Part shown: positions 21,022 through 33,480 of the stretch, piece after piece | How positions within the stretch are numbered: the first letter of the stretch is position 1 | How the letters are laid out: every line of letters starts with the position of its first letter | NCBI GenBank assembly: GCA_037013495.1 | Contig: CM072811.1 | Span: forward strand, 15,072,659 to 15,136,658 | Direction of reading: 5' to 3' | Source: Hippophae tibetana | Lineage: Eukaryota; Streptophyta; Magnoliopsida; Rosales; Elaeagnaceae | Length of the DNA stretch: 64,000 nt | Position numbers and translations under genes: made by a program | Notes under the pieces: generated by a model | Told to the model about the DNA's origin: nothing | Databases searched by the model: none | The model's input: the letters and a program-made list of their open reading frames with translations, nothing else

Positions 21022-24000
21022 ATGGATCCACCATTTGTTGAGGGAGGTGGAAATTGTAGCGCTTTGAGGGATTATGTTGCGCCTAATGTTGCTAGAACTA
21101 CTTCGGGTATAAGGAGGCCAACTTTTCAAGCCAATAACTTTAAGATAAAACCATCCTTTATCCAAATGGTTCAATCAAATCAGTTTGGGGGAATGTCAAA
21201 GGATGATCCAAATGCACATATTGCTTATTTTCTAGAGGTGTGTGATCTTTACAAGATAAATGGTGTGTCTGAAAATGCTGTAAGATTGAGGGTTTTTCCT
21301 TTTTCACTTCAAGATAAAGCCAAAGAGTGGCTAAACTCATTACCACCGGGATCAATTACAACATGGAATTAGTTGGTTCAGAAATTCTTGTCCAAGTTCT
21401 TTACTCTTGCTAAGACGGCAAAATTGAGGAATGAAATCACATCTTTTACACAGTATGACCAAGAATCATTGTATGAAGCTTGGGAAAGATTCAAAGAAAT
21501 TTTGAGGAAGTGCCCACATCATGGTATACCGATTTGGCTGCAAGTCTCTACATTTTATAATGGGTTGGTTTCAAACTATCAGGCAATGATTGATGCTGCA
21601 GCTGGAGGGTCTTTAATGGGAAAAACACTAGAGGATGCGCATGAGTTGTTAGAGATTATGGCAGAAAACAATAATGAGTGGAATTTAGAGCGGGTAACTG
21701 CAAAAAGTCCAGCAGCAATGCATGAAATTGATTCAATGAATGCTTTGTCAGCTCAAGTTGCTATTCTTTCAAGAAAGATGGATTCTTTGTCATCCAAATT
21801 CGAATCCAAACCAACTGCACAATGTGATTTATGTGGTGGAAATCATGCTAGTATCGAGTGCCAAGTTGCAAATTATGTTTCAAATTTCCAAAAACCTCAA
21901 CATAACCCATATTCGAATACCTATAATCCAGGTTGGAGAAATCATCCAAATTTTTCATGGGGAAATAACCAAGGGGGATTCAAACCGTCATCATCTTCCT
22001 ACCAACCCCAAGAGAAGAAACAAACAGATTTGGAAGGAATTTTGGGAAAGTTCATTGAGGAGTCAAGAACAAATTTCAGAAATCAAGAGGCAATCAACAA
22101 GGACATCCAAAACCAACTGGAGCAGCTTTCAAAGCAGATTGCAGAAAGGTCTCAAGGATCGTTGCCTAGTGACATAATAAATCCCAAAGTGCATGCAAAG
22201 GCTATCACATTGAGAAGCGGTAGAGAACTTGAGAATCAAAGGAAATTGGAGAAAAAGATGGAAGAGTCTAAAGAAAAGCCATCAACATCCCAAGATGTTC
22301 AACCTTCCCCAAATGCGAAATATGAGCCTCCTATCCCATATCTTCAAAGATTGAATAATAAAAGGCTTGATAATCAATTTGATAAATTTCTAGATATTTG
22401 TAAGAAATTTCATATTAACATTCCTTTTGCAGAGATGTTGGAACAAATGCCCAAGTATGCAAAATTCATGAAGGAAATTCTATCAAAGAAGAGTAAGCTG
22501 GGAGATTATGAAATTGTCATGCTAAATGAGGAGTGTAGTGCAGTTCTTCAAAGAAAACTGCCACAGAAATTGAAAGACCCAAGGAATTTTACGATACCTT
22601 GTACTATAGGAAGTTGCAATTTTGATAAAGTCCTATGTGATTTAGGAGCAAGCATTAATTTGATGCCACTTTCTTTTTTCACGAAACTAGGCCTGGGAAA
22701 AGTGAAGCCCACTTCAATCTCTCTACAATTAGCGGATCGATCAGTGAAATATCCTCGAGGGGTAATTGAGGATGTTTTAATTAAAGTTGACAAATTTATT
22801 TTCCCTTCAGATTTTGTGGTGCTTGATATGGATGAAGATAGAGAGGTACCGTTGATATTGGGGAGACCGTTCCTTGCAACTTGAAGAACATTGATTGATG
22901 TTCAGCAAGGAAAGCTCATTCTACGGGTGCAAGATGAACAAGTGACTTTTGATGTTTTCGAAGCAATGAAATTTCTAAGTGAGGTACATTCTTGTTTTCA
23001 AATTAACACTCTTGACAAGATAATCTCGGAAACTTTTGAGGAGAGAAATCCATTGCTACCACTAGAAGCTTGCCTTGTGAAATCTGCAACAATTGAGGAG
23101 GAAGATGAGGGAATGAGACAATGTTCCGAATTACTGGCAGCACTTGATGAATATTTGTTCAGTGATGAAACATTCAAGGAGTTGGGAACAAATGAAACTC
23201 CAACCTCAGTGGTAAAGAAGGAAGCCAACAAGATTGAGCTAAAGCCACTGCCATCCCATCTAAGGTATGCCTATCTTAAAGACTCTGAATCATTTCCTGT
23301 TATTATTAACAATTCTTTGAATGATGAAAAGGAAAACAAGCTATTAAGAGTTCTTCGAACTCACAAAGCGGAAATTGGATGGACAATGGCCGACATCAAA
23401 GGGATTAGCAACTCTATTTGCATGCATAAAATCTTGATGAATGAGGATTGCAAGCCCACAATTCAGCCATAAAGGATGAGGTGATTAAGCTTTTGGATGC
23501 CGGGGTAATTTATCTGATTTCAGATAGTGCTTGGGTAAGCCCAATTCATTGTGTACCAAAGAAAGGAGGATTCACAGTTGTAGAAAATGAAAACAATGAG
23601 CTTATTCCAACAAGGACAATGACTGGGTGAAGAGTGTGTATTGATTATCGAAAGTTGAATGATGCCACCCAAAAAAATCATTTTCCTTTTCCATTTATTG
23701 ATCAGATGTTGGAAAGATTGGCTGGATATGCTTATTATTGTTTCCTTGATGGATATTCGGGGTACAACCAAATTGCAATTGCACCAGAGGATCAAGATAA
23801 GACAACATTTACATGCCCTTATGGTACTTTTGCATACAGAAGGATGCCATTCATTTTATGTAATGCACCTGCAACTTTCCAAAGATGCATGATAGCGATT
23901 TTCTCTGATATGGTCGAAAATTTTATTGAGGTTTTTATGGATGATTTTTCTGTTTTTGGCCATTCTTTTGATAATTGCTTGCATAATCTCTCTTTAGTCT

Positions 24001-26092
24001 TGCAGCGTTGTAAAGACACAAATTTAGTGCTAAATTGGGAGAAATGTCACTTCATGGTTCAAGAAGGAATTGTTCTTGGCCATCAGATTTCAGCAAAGGG
24101 AATAGAAGTGGACCGTGCAAAGGTGGAAGTGATTGAAAAATTACCACCTCCAACAATTGTAAAGGGTGTTAGAATTTTCTTGGGACATGCTGGGTTTTAT
24201 AGAAGATTTATTAAAGATTTTTCAAAAATAACAAAACCTTTTTGCAGTTTGTTAGTTAAAAATGCATAGTTTTATTTTTCTTCTGATTGTTTGTAGGCTT
24301 TTAACCTTTTGAAGGAGAAGCTCACTTCGGCCCCTATAATTTATGCACCGGATTGGAGTCTTCCATTTGAGGTAATGTGTGATGCTAGTGACTATGCTAT
24401 AGGTGCTGTTTTGGGCCAAAGGAAGAATAAGTTGTTGCATGTGATTTATTATGCAACCAGGACATTGATAGATGCACAACTTAATTATGCAACAACTGAG
24501 AAAGAGCTTTTGGCAGTAGTTTTTGCATTTGATAAGTTTAGATCTTATTTAATTGGGTCTAAAATCATTTTTTATACTGATCATTCTGCTCTTAAGAACT
24601 TGCTAGCCAAGAAAGATGCCAAACTGCGATTACTAAGATGGATTCTTCTCTTGCAAGAATTTGACTTAGAAATCCGGGACAAAAAGGGGACCGAAAATTT
24701 GGTTGCTGACAATTTGTCCAGGTTGGAGGAATATTACCTTGAGGTTGAAGGACAAATTAATGAAACATTTCCCGATGAGCAATTGCTTGCTATCCGAATG
24801 GCTCCAAGGTTTGCTGATTATGCAAATTATTTGGTCAAGAAAATTTTACCTCCTGACATGTCTTATCAACAAAGAAAGAAATTCTTTTCTGATTTGAAAC
24901 ATTATTTTTGGGATGAACCTTACTTGTATAAAGATTGTGTAGATCAAATTATTAGAAAATGTGTGCCGGAGGAAGAAATGGAAAGCATTCTTCGCCATTG
25001 CCATTCGAAGGAAGTTGGAGGACATTGTGGTGGAACAAAAACTGCAAAAAAAATTTGCAATTCGGATTCTATTGGCCTTCATTATTTAAAGATGCTTTCA
25101 AGTTTGTTTCAATGTGTGATGATTGCCAAAGGAGCGGAAATATTTCACGGAGACATGAAATGCCCTTAAATAATATTTTGATAATTGATTTATTTGATGT
25201 TTGGGGTATTGATTTTATAGGGCCTTTTCCTTCATCTCATTCTAATAAATACATTCTTGTTGGTGTAGATTATGTCTGTAAATGGGTGGAAGCAGTTGCC
25301 TTGCCTACCAATGATGCTAGGGTTGTGATCAATTTTCTCAAGAAGAATATATTTTCCAGATTTGGCACACCTAGAGCAATTATAAGTGATGGAGGTAAGC
25401 ATTTTTGCAATAACCAATTTAAGGCTTTGTTGCAGAAATATGGAGTAACACATCAAATAGCAACACCTTACCATCCTCAAACTAGTGGACAAGTTGAAGT
25501 GTCAAACCGAGAGTTGAAGATGATCCTTGAAAAGACCGTAAATAACTCACGCAAGGATTGGTCAAGGAAACTAGATAATGCACTTTGGGCTAATAGGGTA
25601 GCTTTCAAGGAACCTATCGGCATGTCTCCATACCGATTGGTGTATGGAAAAGCTTGTCACCTTCCAGTTGAATTGGAACATCGGGCATATTGGGCAATTA
25701 AAATTCTGAATTTTGATCTTAAGGCAGCATGTGAAAAGAGGGTGTTGCAATTGAATGAGATGGATGAAATGAGGAATGATGCTTATGAGAATGCCCAAAT
25801 ATACAAGGACAAGATGAAGGTTTGGCATGATAAGCACATTTTGAGGCGAAACTTTGAGGTGGGACAAAAAGTGCTGCTTTATAATTCTCGTCTCAGACTT
25901 TTTCTGGGAAAGCTAAATTCTCGTTGGTCAGGACCTTTTTTAATAACCAAGGTGTTTCCTTATGGAGCAGTTGAGATCAGTCATGAAATAAAGGGAACTT
26001 TCAAGGTGAATGGACAACGGTTCAAGCCATATTTTGATGGAGAATTCAGCAAGCAGAAAGATTCTCTAGAGAACAACCGCAGTAAAGAATGA
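21022..26092 (+). pseudogene. Element 2 gag-pol, broken
   Basis: Starts MDPPFVEGGGN at 21022. Gag has the 'VFPFSLQDKAKEWL' and 'LYEAWERFKE' motifs and a CX2CX3HX4C knuckle (CDLCGGNHASIEC, ~21822). 'ITLRSGREL' leads without a frame break into protease ([11 protein letters not shown], ~22636) and LILGRPF. RT has FMDDFSVFG (~23935). RNase H ([10 protein letters not shown], ~24376) and integrase ([23 protein letters not shown]) follow. Stops lie at 21370, 22882, 23628 and 24267. Frameshifts occur at about 23460 (with a short deletion after 'KPTIQP') and in an A-run near 25050. It ends at 26092. Gag, protease and pol were one polyprotein, unlike the overlapping frames of element 1. Confidence 0.92.
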
Positions 26093-26097
26093 CAGAA

Positions 26098-26146
26098 AGT
26101 CTAGCTAATGACTATAACTTAAAGCGCTTAATGAGAGGCATCCCAT
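26098..26146 (+). other. Post-pol two-hairpin module, element 2
   Basis: AGTC/GACT stem (26098-26113), an AAGCGCTT linker palindrome, then ATGAG-AGGCAT-CCCAT with one mismatched pair (26131-26146). The first stem differs from element 1 in sequence but keeps pairing. Confidence 0.6.
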
Positions 26147-26434
26147 CAGATTCATTTTCTCATCTTTTATCTCATTTTATTGTAGCAATTTTAAATTTTA
26201 AATTTTAGCTTAAACTTTAAGTTTTGGTGAATTATTAGTTAGATTTTAAATTCTGCACTTCATTTTATGATAATTTTATTTTTAATTAAATTTGCTTAAT
26301 TTTATTTGTCTTGCAAGTAAAAAAAAATTTGCACGTTCGCCACCGGTGTAAAGGAGATCTCACCGCGGCGAGAATAAACTCGTTGCTGGCGAGAATCGAT
26401 ATAAATTGGATTTTCGCCGCGGTAGTTTTTCTTT

Positions 26435-26470
26435 CTTACATTGAGGACAATGTAAGGTTTTGGTTGGGGG
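26435..26470 (+). other. TTACATTG/CAATGTAA hairpin plus G-tract, element 2
   Basis: CTTACATTG-AGGA-CAATGTAAG (26435-26456), a perfect 9-bp stem, then GGTTGGGGG at 26462-26470. The core is identical to that of element 1 although the coding regions are strongly diverged. Confidence 0.75.
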
Positions 26471-27130
26471 TGTGGTAAACGGTAAATCTTTTCTTCGCTT
26501 CATTTTTAGTAGTTTTGTTTGTATGTTTATTCGTGTTTAATTTTGATTTTCCATTTATTTTTCTGCATTTTGATTTAATTTCTTTTATTTGATTGTTGTC
26601 TTATTTGTATTTTATTTTTCTCATTTGCATTTTTACTTGTTTTAATTTGCACGCTGATGTTAATAGTATGATTGTAATAATAAGTAGCTTTTAGAAGACA
26701 TTAAATTTTGCTTCGGTTTAAAGATAATTTCAAATGTTGATTTTACCTAGTTGGCGACTCTTTTGGTATGTGGTATGATTTGGTTGATTAGTCTAAATGC
26801 TTAGAGAAGTCTTATGTGCGAATTTTTCATAGACATTTTTGTGATCTCAACAAACTCTAGAACTCATTTGAAAACCTCTTGAGGTGAAATAATTTGGAAT
26901 TGCACTGTTTAGGATATGATGTAGGCCATTTTTGGATCGATTGTGTCATTTTAAGCCTACCTTGTTATCCTTATATCACTAGTTACCTCTTTGAGCCTAT
27001 TTAAATATATTGTTAGCCTTACTTTTCTTTCTTTTTGCCTTATATAACCTACCTTTTATTTAGCCAATATATATAATTCCTACCTTATTTGTTAAGAGCA
27101 TTTAATTTTGAACACAAACTTTTTAAGAGC

Positions 27131-27284
27131 AATTGGAGTAAGGATGGAATTAAAAAAAATCTCTTCCAAATATATTGGAAGAAATTGGTTGGGGTTATGT
27201 CTTTTGAAGCGAAATTGGAGTAAGGATGGAATAAAAAAAAATATCTTCCACATATATTAGAAGAAATTGGTTGGGGGTTATGTC
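27131..27284. repeat. Two-copy tandem repeat in element 2 tail (period ~81 bp)
   Basis: Copies at about 27131-27201 and 27212-27284. Each has a CTTCCA...GGAAG-like inverted repeat (perfect in copy 1, CTTCCAA-ATATA-TTGGAAG) followed by a GGTTGGGG tract that resembles a polypurine tract. Confidence 0.8.
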
Positions 27285-27666
27285 CAAAAAAAAAGGCCTT
27301 CACATTCTAGTAAATAAAAGAGTGTTAGTGATGGATGTACTGAGGTGAAAGATTGAGGAAGAATTTTGTTTATCTTTGGAAAAATGGGTTATGATCGAAA
27401 GAAACAATTTAGGTTAAATGGTGTTACTCTTTTTCTTAATTGATTGTGTTTAATCTAATAAGTTCTCTTATTTGTATTTTGACACTTCCCGTTCTTTCTT
27501 AAACAAATACCTAAGCCTAACATTACAAGCCTCATAACGTCCTATTGATCCGAAGTGGTGTATTTTCTTTCATTAGTGGAGAGAGGTTTGAAAAGTGAGC
27601 CTATGGAGTTTGAGATTTCACCTTTTTGTTTGTGGATGTTGTGCATAATATTATCCAGGCATTATG

Positions 27667-28770
27667 ACACCTTTATCCGCTGACCAAATTATTCTAGCCG
27701 CGGAAAAGAATCAGAGGAACCAAAATTTTAATTTTTCCAGAAATCTCGCTGCCGCGAGAATAATGTTGCCGCCGGCGAGTTTCGTCAGAAAACACATTTT
27801 TTATGTTGTTTTGTTCCAAAATTGCCCCCAAAACCCTAGATCTATATATACCATAAGATGGAGAAAGAGGCCACGATAGAGAGGAGGAGATCTGAGACAT
27901 CTTTGGAGGAGAGAAGGCAATTTTGGAGAGAAAGTTTGGAGAAGCTTGAAGGATTATCACCATTGTTGCTACCAAGTGTTCATCTTCAAGAGTTTTTCAT
28001 CTCTTCTCCTTAGCTTTAATTTTCTGCATTTTATTCAGATTTGTTATTCATGGATTCAATTGAGATAACGTTTGTTCTTATTTCCATTATGAACTAATTC
28101 ATTTTTTCTAAGGCTATGATGTAGTTGAATCAAGAAAATCTGATTTATTTTGTTATTGGTATATGAGTTCATTGTTTTCAAGTTGAGTATTTATTTCCAT
28201 GCTTAATGCTTTTAAATTTCTGGCCAAGATTTAGATGATTTGTTGCATTATATTGAGACCGAGAGGAGATGTGTAATGAATGCTTCTTATAATAAATACC
28301 GTATGTTGAATGTGAGTGTGAGAACTAATGCATGATGTATGTGGTTATTCTAGAAATTCCATAAATCGTAATGTGCTTGTTTGTGATTAAATCTTCATAG
28401 AAATATAGTTGTTTTTCATAGATAAGTAATTCTAATATAACTCGAGAGAGAGTATTAGGTAAATTTGGGTTTTTCAACCATCACTTTTAGCCTTGATTCT
28501 CATATAACATGACTTGAAATCGGATTGAATTGATTTAGCTAAATCAAATGCCTTAGTGTTTTTAATCATTTGTGAACAACATTCTATTGTGTTATTTGCT
28601 TTTAGTTAAATTAATTTTCTTCTTAAACAATTTCACCAATTCAGTTTTCAAATAAAATTAAGATTAGTCAATTTCGGTACTTAGTAACGCCATTCCTTAT
28701 GGGTTCGATATCCTTACTTTTGTACACTTTATTACTTGAACGATTCGTACACTTGCAAAAATACGCATCA
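27667..28770 (+). repeat. Element 2 3' LTR, 5'-truncated
   Basis: Aligns with 19493-20597 of the 5' LTR from the shared GACACCTTTA onward. The first ~300 bp and the PPT junction are deleted. It keeps CpG-rich versions of motifs that are TpG/CpA in the 5' copy. Confidence 0.85.
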
Positions 28771-29119
28771 CATATTATGGTATAATTGAAGAAATTGGGA
28801 ACTCGATTATGAGGTCTTCCCTGAAATAGCATTCTTTTGTGATTAGGTCGAAGATGTTATCGATGCTGGATATAAAATAGATGATTTTGGATTTACTCTT
28901 GTAAATTTATCCAAGATAAGTCACTCTGATGATCCTTTCACCTTAGCGCTTCATGCAAAACAAGTATTTTACGTTAGCGATCATATTGACAAAAGGTGGT
29001 GTGTTGTGTTAACACCTCCACAAAAGGAGTTCTACCATTGTGATGCTTTAGAAGATTATGACCCTATGCTTGATACATTATACAATATTAGTCATTTCTC
29101 AAACAAATTGCCTAATTAA
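28771..29119 (+). pseudogene. CACTA 1 transposase C-terminal part (DUF4216-like)
   Basis: Reads 'YYGIIEEI...' across the element 2 site, then 'LVNLSKISHSDDPFTLALHAKQVFYVSDHIDKRWCVVL', typical of the DUF4216 region at the end of CACTA transposases ('...A.QVFYV.D......W.VVL'). Two stops interrupt it. It ends with TAA near 29117. Confidence 0.8.
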
Positions 29120-29205
29120 ACATAATATATGTTCTATAATATTCTAATAACTCTTGAATGTTTATATGTATGGACTTAAAATTTTCAATTAATTTATATT
29201 TCATT

Positions 29206-31110
29206 GTTGTTTGCAGATATTTCATAGATCCTAGGGTACTAGAGCTTGTAGATCCAAATGATCCATTAGGGCATTTGAAAAGAAGAGGTTGGGCGAATAT
29301 ACCTTATACTCCATTTAACCCAGATGGTATAGTACCCATTCTATTTAATGCTACTGGTAATCCAATAGGGGAAAATGGCCCAAAATTTAAATCCTCTATT
29401 GGTAGACTTGTGAAGTCAAGTATACCAATCAATATAAATTATTGGACTTAGGTTGACGAAGCTAAAAAAGTCAAAATATGGAAAAAACCATATATGTAAA
29501 TCTCTATTATTTTATAACTAATTACATATATTATATCTTTTTTGTATTGTATCTTATCTTTTGAAGTGTGTTTTTATAAAATCGTTATAAAGTCTCTGAC
29601 ACTTGGAAGAGCATATGTTATAAGATTACAAATAAGGCATGGAAGGAATCCAAAACTTCCAGATTGGCTAGAAATTATGTGTTTCCATATTTGGAACCAC
29701 TTGATGAAGTAGAATTGTACAAAATCCCTTAAGGACAACCTTAGATTACACCTCAAGTTTGGAAAGACTTCATGGATTATAGACGTACGGACGAATTTTA
29801 AATTATTAAGGAAAAACATCAGAATATACAAATGCATAATATTCTTCCTAATTGTACTGAGAGGTCTTCAAATCCTGAAGTTAGATATAGAATGGTATTA
29901 TTAATTTGTGTTAATTTATAAATATTTTTATATTTATTTTCCTCAAATTTAAATTGATGTCATGGTTAATAAATTTATTTAATTTATGTAGGAGTTGAAT
30001 TTGGTAGACTGGTTACCTGATCTGAATTGTACATTGCAACAATGACCTCTAAAATGAAGAAGTCAAGACCAATGACTAAGCGAGGAGAAGAACATCTAAA
30101 TAAGTTGGTTAGTAATTTAACTTGATACAAAGTCCTTATGATTTTTTCTAATTGATGTAATAATGCATGATATGTTTGTTTGATTTATTATTTGTAGATA
30201 TTTTTTCAAGAACAAATATCCAGGGGTGAAATAATTGAGCAACCCGGGAAAGATGCTATATATCATGCATTCGGATGCAAGCATCCTGGTCATGTTAGGG
30301 GAGGAAACCAATATGATGGTTATATAGAGTATTTTAACATTTTAAAAAAAGCCTCAGATGGTCAGTAAGGAGAAACACCATAAAATTGAAGAAGAACTCG
30401 GCTCCTTTAAGGCCTCAATGTTAAGTGAGATTGCCACTTTAAAAGAATATCAATCATAACACATGTCAGGCATGACAACATACTATAAATAGGGCATGCC
30501 ATATTGGCCATGCATGCAACCATCCATGCTAGGCATACCACCATTCATGTCAAGCATACAACCCATGTAATCTCAGGGCACCCAAACTATATCATGTATG
30601 GGATATAGTCATCCTATTGGTCCTTCCTTTATGCGAGGAATTCAGATGCAATCAGGTAATGGTTCATTTTCTCCAATGCAATCTGTGCATTCTTACCATT
30701 CATCACATCACGATGAATATTTTGATGAGAATGTACTTCCAATAACTACCCCACATAGGAGTCCTCTTCTATTTGATGAATCATTTGTGGTAAGATTTAA
30801 ATTTTATGTAGATAGTCTTTTATTTTTATTTGTTATTATATATTTTATTTATTATTTGTAATGCTTAAATTTTTTTCAGAATATGAAATGTTTGTTGAAA
30901 CATCCTTCATCAACGGACTTTGTTGCTATTGGAATGGTACAACAATTGAGCAATGATCGGATGATTCATAATCAATATTTTCCAAATCATTGGCTAATAG
31001 TAATTGATCAATCATTGCTCCATAATTTTCCACTACTTGTTCCTTCTGATGCCACCACAGTCCAAGAGGTGGTTGGACAATATGTGGCTTGGCGTCAAGT
31101 CAAGTTGTGA
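29206..31110 (+). pseudogene. CACTA 1 second gene: Ptta/En-Spm-type protein remnant
   Basis: Exon-like stretch from an AG acceptor at about 29216: 'WANIPYTPFNPDGIVPILFNATGNPIGENGPKFKSSIGRLVK' (29280-29420). Then come a tryptophan-containing segment (29590-29720), 'DYRRTDEF' (29770-29800) and 'AIYHAFGCKHPGHVRGG' (30253-30305). These match the order in plant Ptta/En-Spm transposon proteins (PF03004-type). Further exon-like frames at 30598-30861 and 30883-31110 ('WLIVIDQSLLHNFPLLVPSDATTVQEVVGQYVAWR') resemble the tail of such proteins. AT-rich introns with GT..AG borders seem to separate them. Stops show decay. The role by family is the TNPA-like DNA-binding or accessory protein. Confidence 0.65.
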
Positions 31111-31679
31111 TAAATTTTGATGTGGTACTATTTTTTTACTTAAGATAACACTTTTTTACTACTATTATATTATTATTCTTTTATTGTTACTAACATACAT
31201 AATACTTCTTCTTTAGTCTATTATCTAAAATTAGTAAGTGCGGCACATTTAAGAGATAGGAAGCAAGTATCTCGTGGTAAATCTATGTCTAGTGGCCAAT
31301 CATCATGCACTAAGTCATTCAAGAAGAAGCCATGGAAAAAGTATAGTTATGATTATGCTTTAAACTTCAGCAAAAATCTTGGCGCTTTGATGACTATTGT
31401 TGTGAAGGCATCTAGCATAAATGATGGATAGATTGTGCCACTTCCTATAGAAATTTTTGGTGTAGACATCGGTCAAACATAAATATTGATCGAGTGCATT
31501 TTACAGCTCTTTGAATATCAAATGATCGATTTATGTATAATTCAAGTGTGGATAAGGTGAGTACTTAATCAATAGGTGATAATTTTCATTTATGTAGAAC
31601 ATATATATGTATATTTATATTATCTAATTATTTATATTTATTTATTTTATATACGACATCTTATTTTCAACTTCAACTT

Positions 31680-32520
31680 AATCACTCATCACATTTAGCA
31701 ATGTTCTATGATTCTTTATTTGTCAATCAATATCAAGAGAATGATGTTAGCATCATAGCTAAACAATTATGTGATAGGGCATTAATGCTTAATAGAAATC
31801 GAAAGTTGATAATCTCTTGGCCACTAAAGTTTGAACAAGGCCAAGATCATTAGATGTTAGTAATCCTTGATCTGTATGGAAATCATGTTTTGTACTGTGA
31901 TTCAGCTTCCATAGAATTGAGTAAAGATACAAAAGCAGTTGTTCAAATGTAAGTGTTATAACTAGCTATTTTTCTTCTATTTTTCTTTGTAATATTTAAT
32001 AAAAAATTAACTATTTTAAACTTTGATAGGGCATGGAAACTGTGGAACAAGAGTAGAGGCATTGCCTTTAAAAATTCTCATAAGCTTATAAGGGACAAAG
32101 TTATGGTATGTACAAGTGAATATTAATAATTTTATTAATTTTACAATTGAATAATAAAGATGTTCGAATATGGAAAATCATGTACACTTGTTGTTTTTAG
32201 GTTCCACAACAAAATGGAGTCATGTGTGATTACCATGTCATGAAGTTTATGCGCGAAATCATCAGAAATATCAACATTCCAATTAAATATGTGGTAATCT
32301 CTTTTCCAATATACATTTCTAACATATATGAGTTATTTTTTTAATTCATGAAATTACATTCTTATTTTGAATTTAAATACATATAGTTCTTTGGTTGGAA
32401 CAAGATGGGCTATGACCCATAATCTTTTGGTGATTTACGAGAAGAATGGATAGAACACATAGTTCAAATTATATTATCACAAGAAGAATTAGGAGAAGAT
32501 TTTGATGATCTTGAATAGCA
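31680..32520 (+). pseudogene. CACTA 1 Ulp1-like (C48) cysteine protease remnant
   Basis: 'RKLIISWPLKFEQGQDH' is followed by a stop at the position of the Trp after the catalytic His. Then 'LVILDLYGNHVLYCDSAS' (catalytic Asp), and after an intron-like gap 'AWKLWNKSRG' and 'VPQQNGVMCDYHVMKFMREII' (oxyanion Gln and catalytic Cys, about 32202-32265). A final exon near 32385 reads 'FFGWNKMGYDP'. The His-Asp-Gln-Cys order is that of SUMO/Ulp1 peptidases, often carried in the second gene of large plant CACTA elements. A copy of the last exon is found in CACTA 2 at about 63755. Confidence 0.75.
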
Positions 32521-33480
32521 TTTGACAACATCATGGTAATTTTTATAATGCTTTAATTTCTCTATTACTGTGTATGAAGTTTGGGCAACTTGTTTGATAG
32601 ATGTTTATGTATGCTCATGTATTTAGGGGAATGAATTGTTATATGGACCTTTTTTTGCCAAAACTTCATCTCATATCTCTTGCCTAATTCCCTGGTATGA
32701 CAACATCATGGTAGTCACTGGCTTGCCAAGTACAGGAAAATAACTAAGAATCATCATATCTTCAAGTGTAATTGTTGGTTTATCCCAAGGAAATACAAAA
32801 GTATTAATATATGGGCACCAAAACTCAACCAACCCAAGTAAAAAATTGGAGTTACACTTGACTTCATATTTAGAGCTCATTATAGCATTAAAAATACCAG
32901 CTTCATTCTAGATTAATATAGTGCTAATATGATTTCGAAGGGATATGATTATTATTATATATCACTCTGATGTCGATGTGGTAATCTTTTTTACTAATCT
33001 TTTAACATATATAAGTTATTTTTTGTGAATTCATGATATTACATTCTTATTTTGAATTTAATTACATATAATTCTTTGGTTGAAACAAGTCGGGCTACGG
33101 GGGTTATTATTATATCACTTTGGTATCGATGTGGTAATCTCTCTTACTAATCTTTTAACATATATATGATATTTTTTTAATTCATGATATTACATTCTTA
33201 TTTTGAATTTAATTACATATAGTTCTTTGGTTGGAACCAGTAAGATATGAAATTTTTTTATTATTTACTAGAAGAATAGACAGAACACATTATTCAAATT
33301 ATAACATCATAAGAAGAATCAAGAGAAGAATATGATGATCTTGAATAACATAAGAAAAAAACATGGTAATTTTTATAATGTTTTAATTTCTTTATTCTTG
33401 TTTCTCTAAAGTTTGGGATGCTTGTTTGATGGATGTTTATGTGCTCATGTATTTAGGGGAATGAATTGTTATATGGACTA
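32330..33480. repeat. Repeated Ulp1 terminal segments in CACTA 1
   Basis: The sequence around the last Ulp1 exon ('TTCATGA.ATTACATTCTTATTTTGAA' class) occurs three times, at about 32345, 33034 and 33179. The ATGTATTTAGGGGAATGAATTG block occurs at about 32617 and 33449. These look like local duplications at the 3' end of the transposon. Confidence 0.7.
32671..32925 (-). pseudogene. Captured plant-mobile-domain (PMD) fragment inside CACTA 1
   Basis: On the minus strand the frame reads 'NEAGIFNAIMSSKYEV...' then 'EFWCPYINTFVFPWDKPTITLEDMMILSYFPVLGKPV'. The 'WCP..NTF.FPW....TITLEDM..L....V.G..V' pattern is the core of the plant mobile domain found in MAIL1/MAIN-type host proteins and in several transposon families. 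It is about 80 residues, truncated at both ends, antisense to the CACTA genes, and lies between duplicated Ulp1 segments. Transduplication of a gene fragment is inferred. Confidence 0.75.

Larger units (their letters stand above)
19184..28770 (+). mobile_element. Element 2: Athila-like Ty3/gypsy retrotransposon, degenerate
   Basis: The 5' LTR 19184-20597 begins TGATAAGAG and ends ACATCA. The 3' LTR ends at 28770 with GCATCA and is truncated at its 5' side, starting about 27667. TSD is CATAT. A decayed tRNA-Asp-type PBS follows the 5' LTR after the same 6-bp AGTTTT spacer as in element 1. One gag-pol region (21022-26092) is broken by four nonsense codons and two frameshifts. It is clearly older than element 1. 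Confidence 0.9.
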
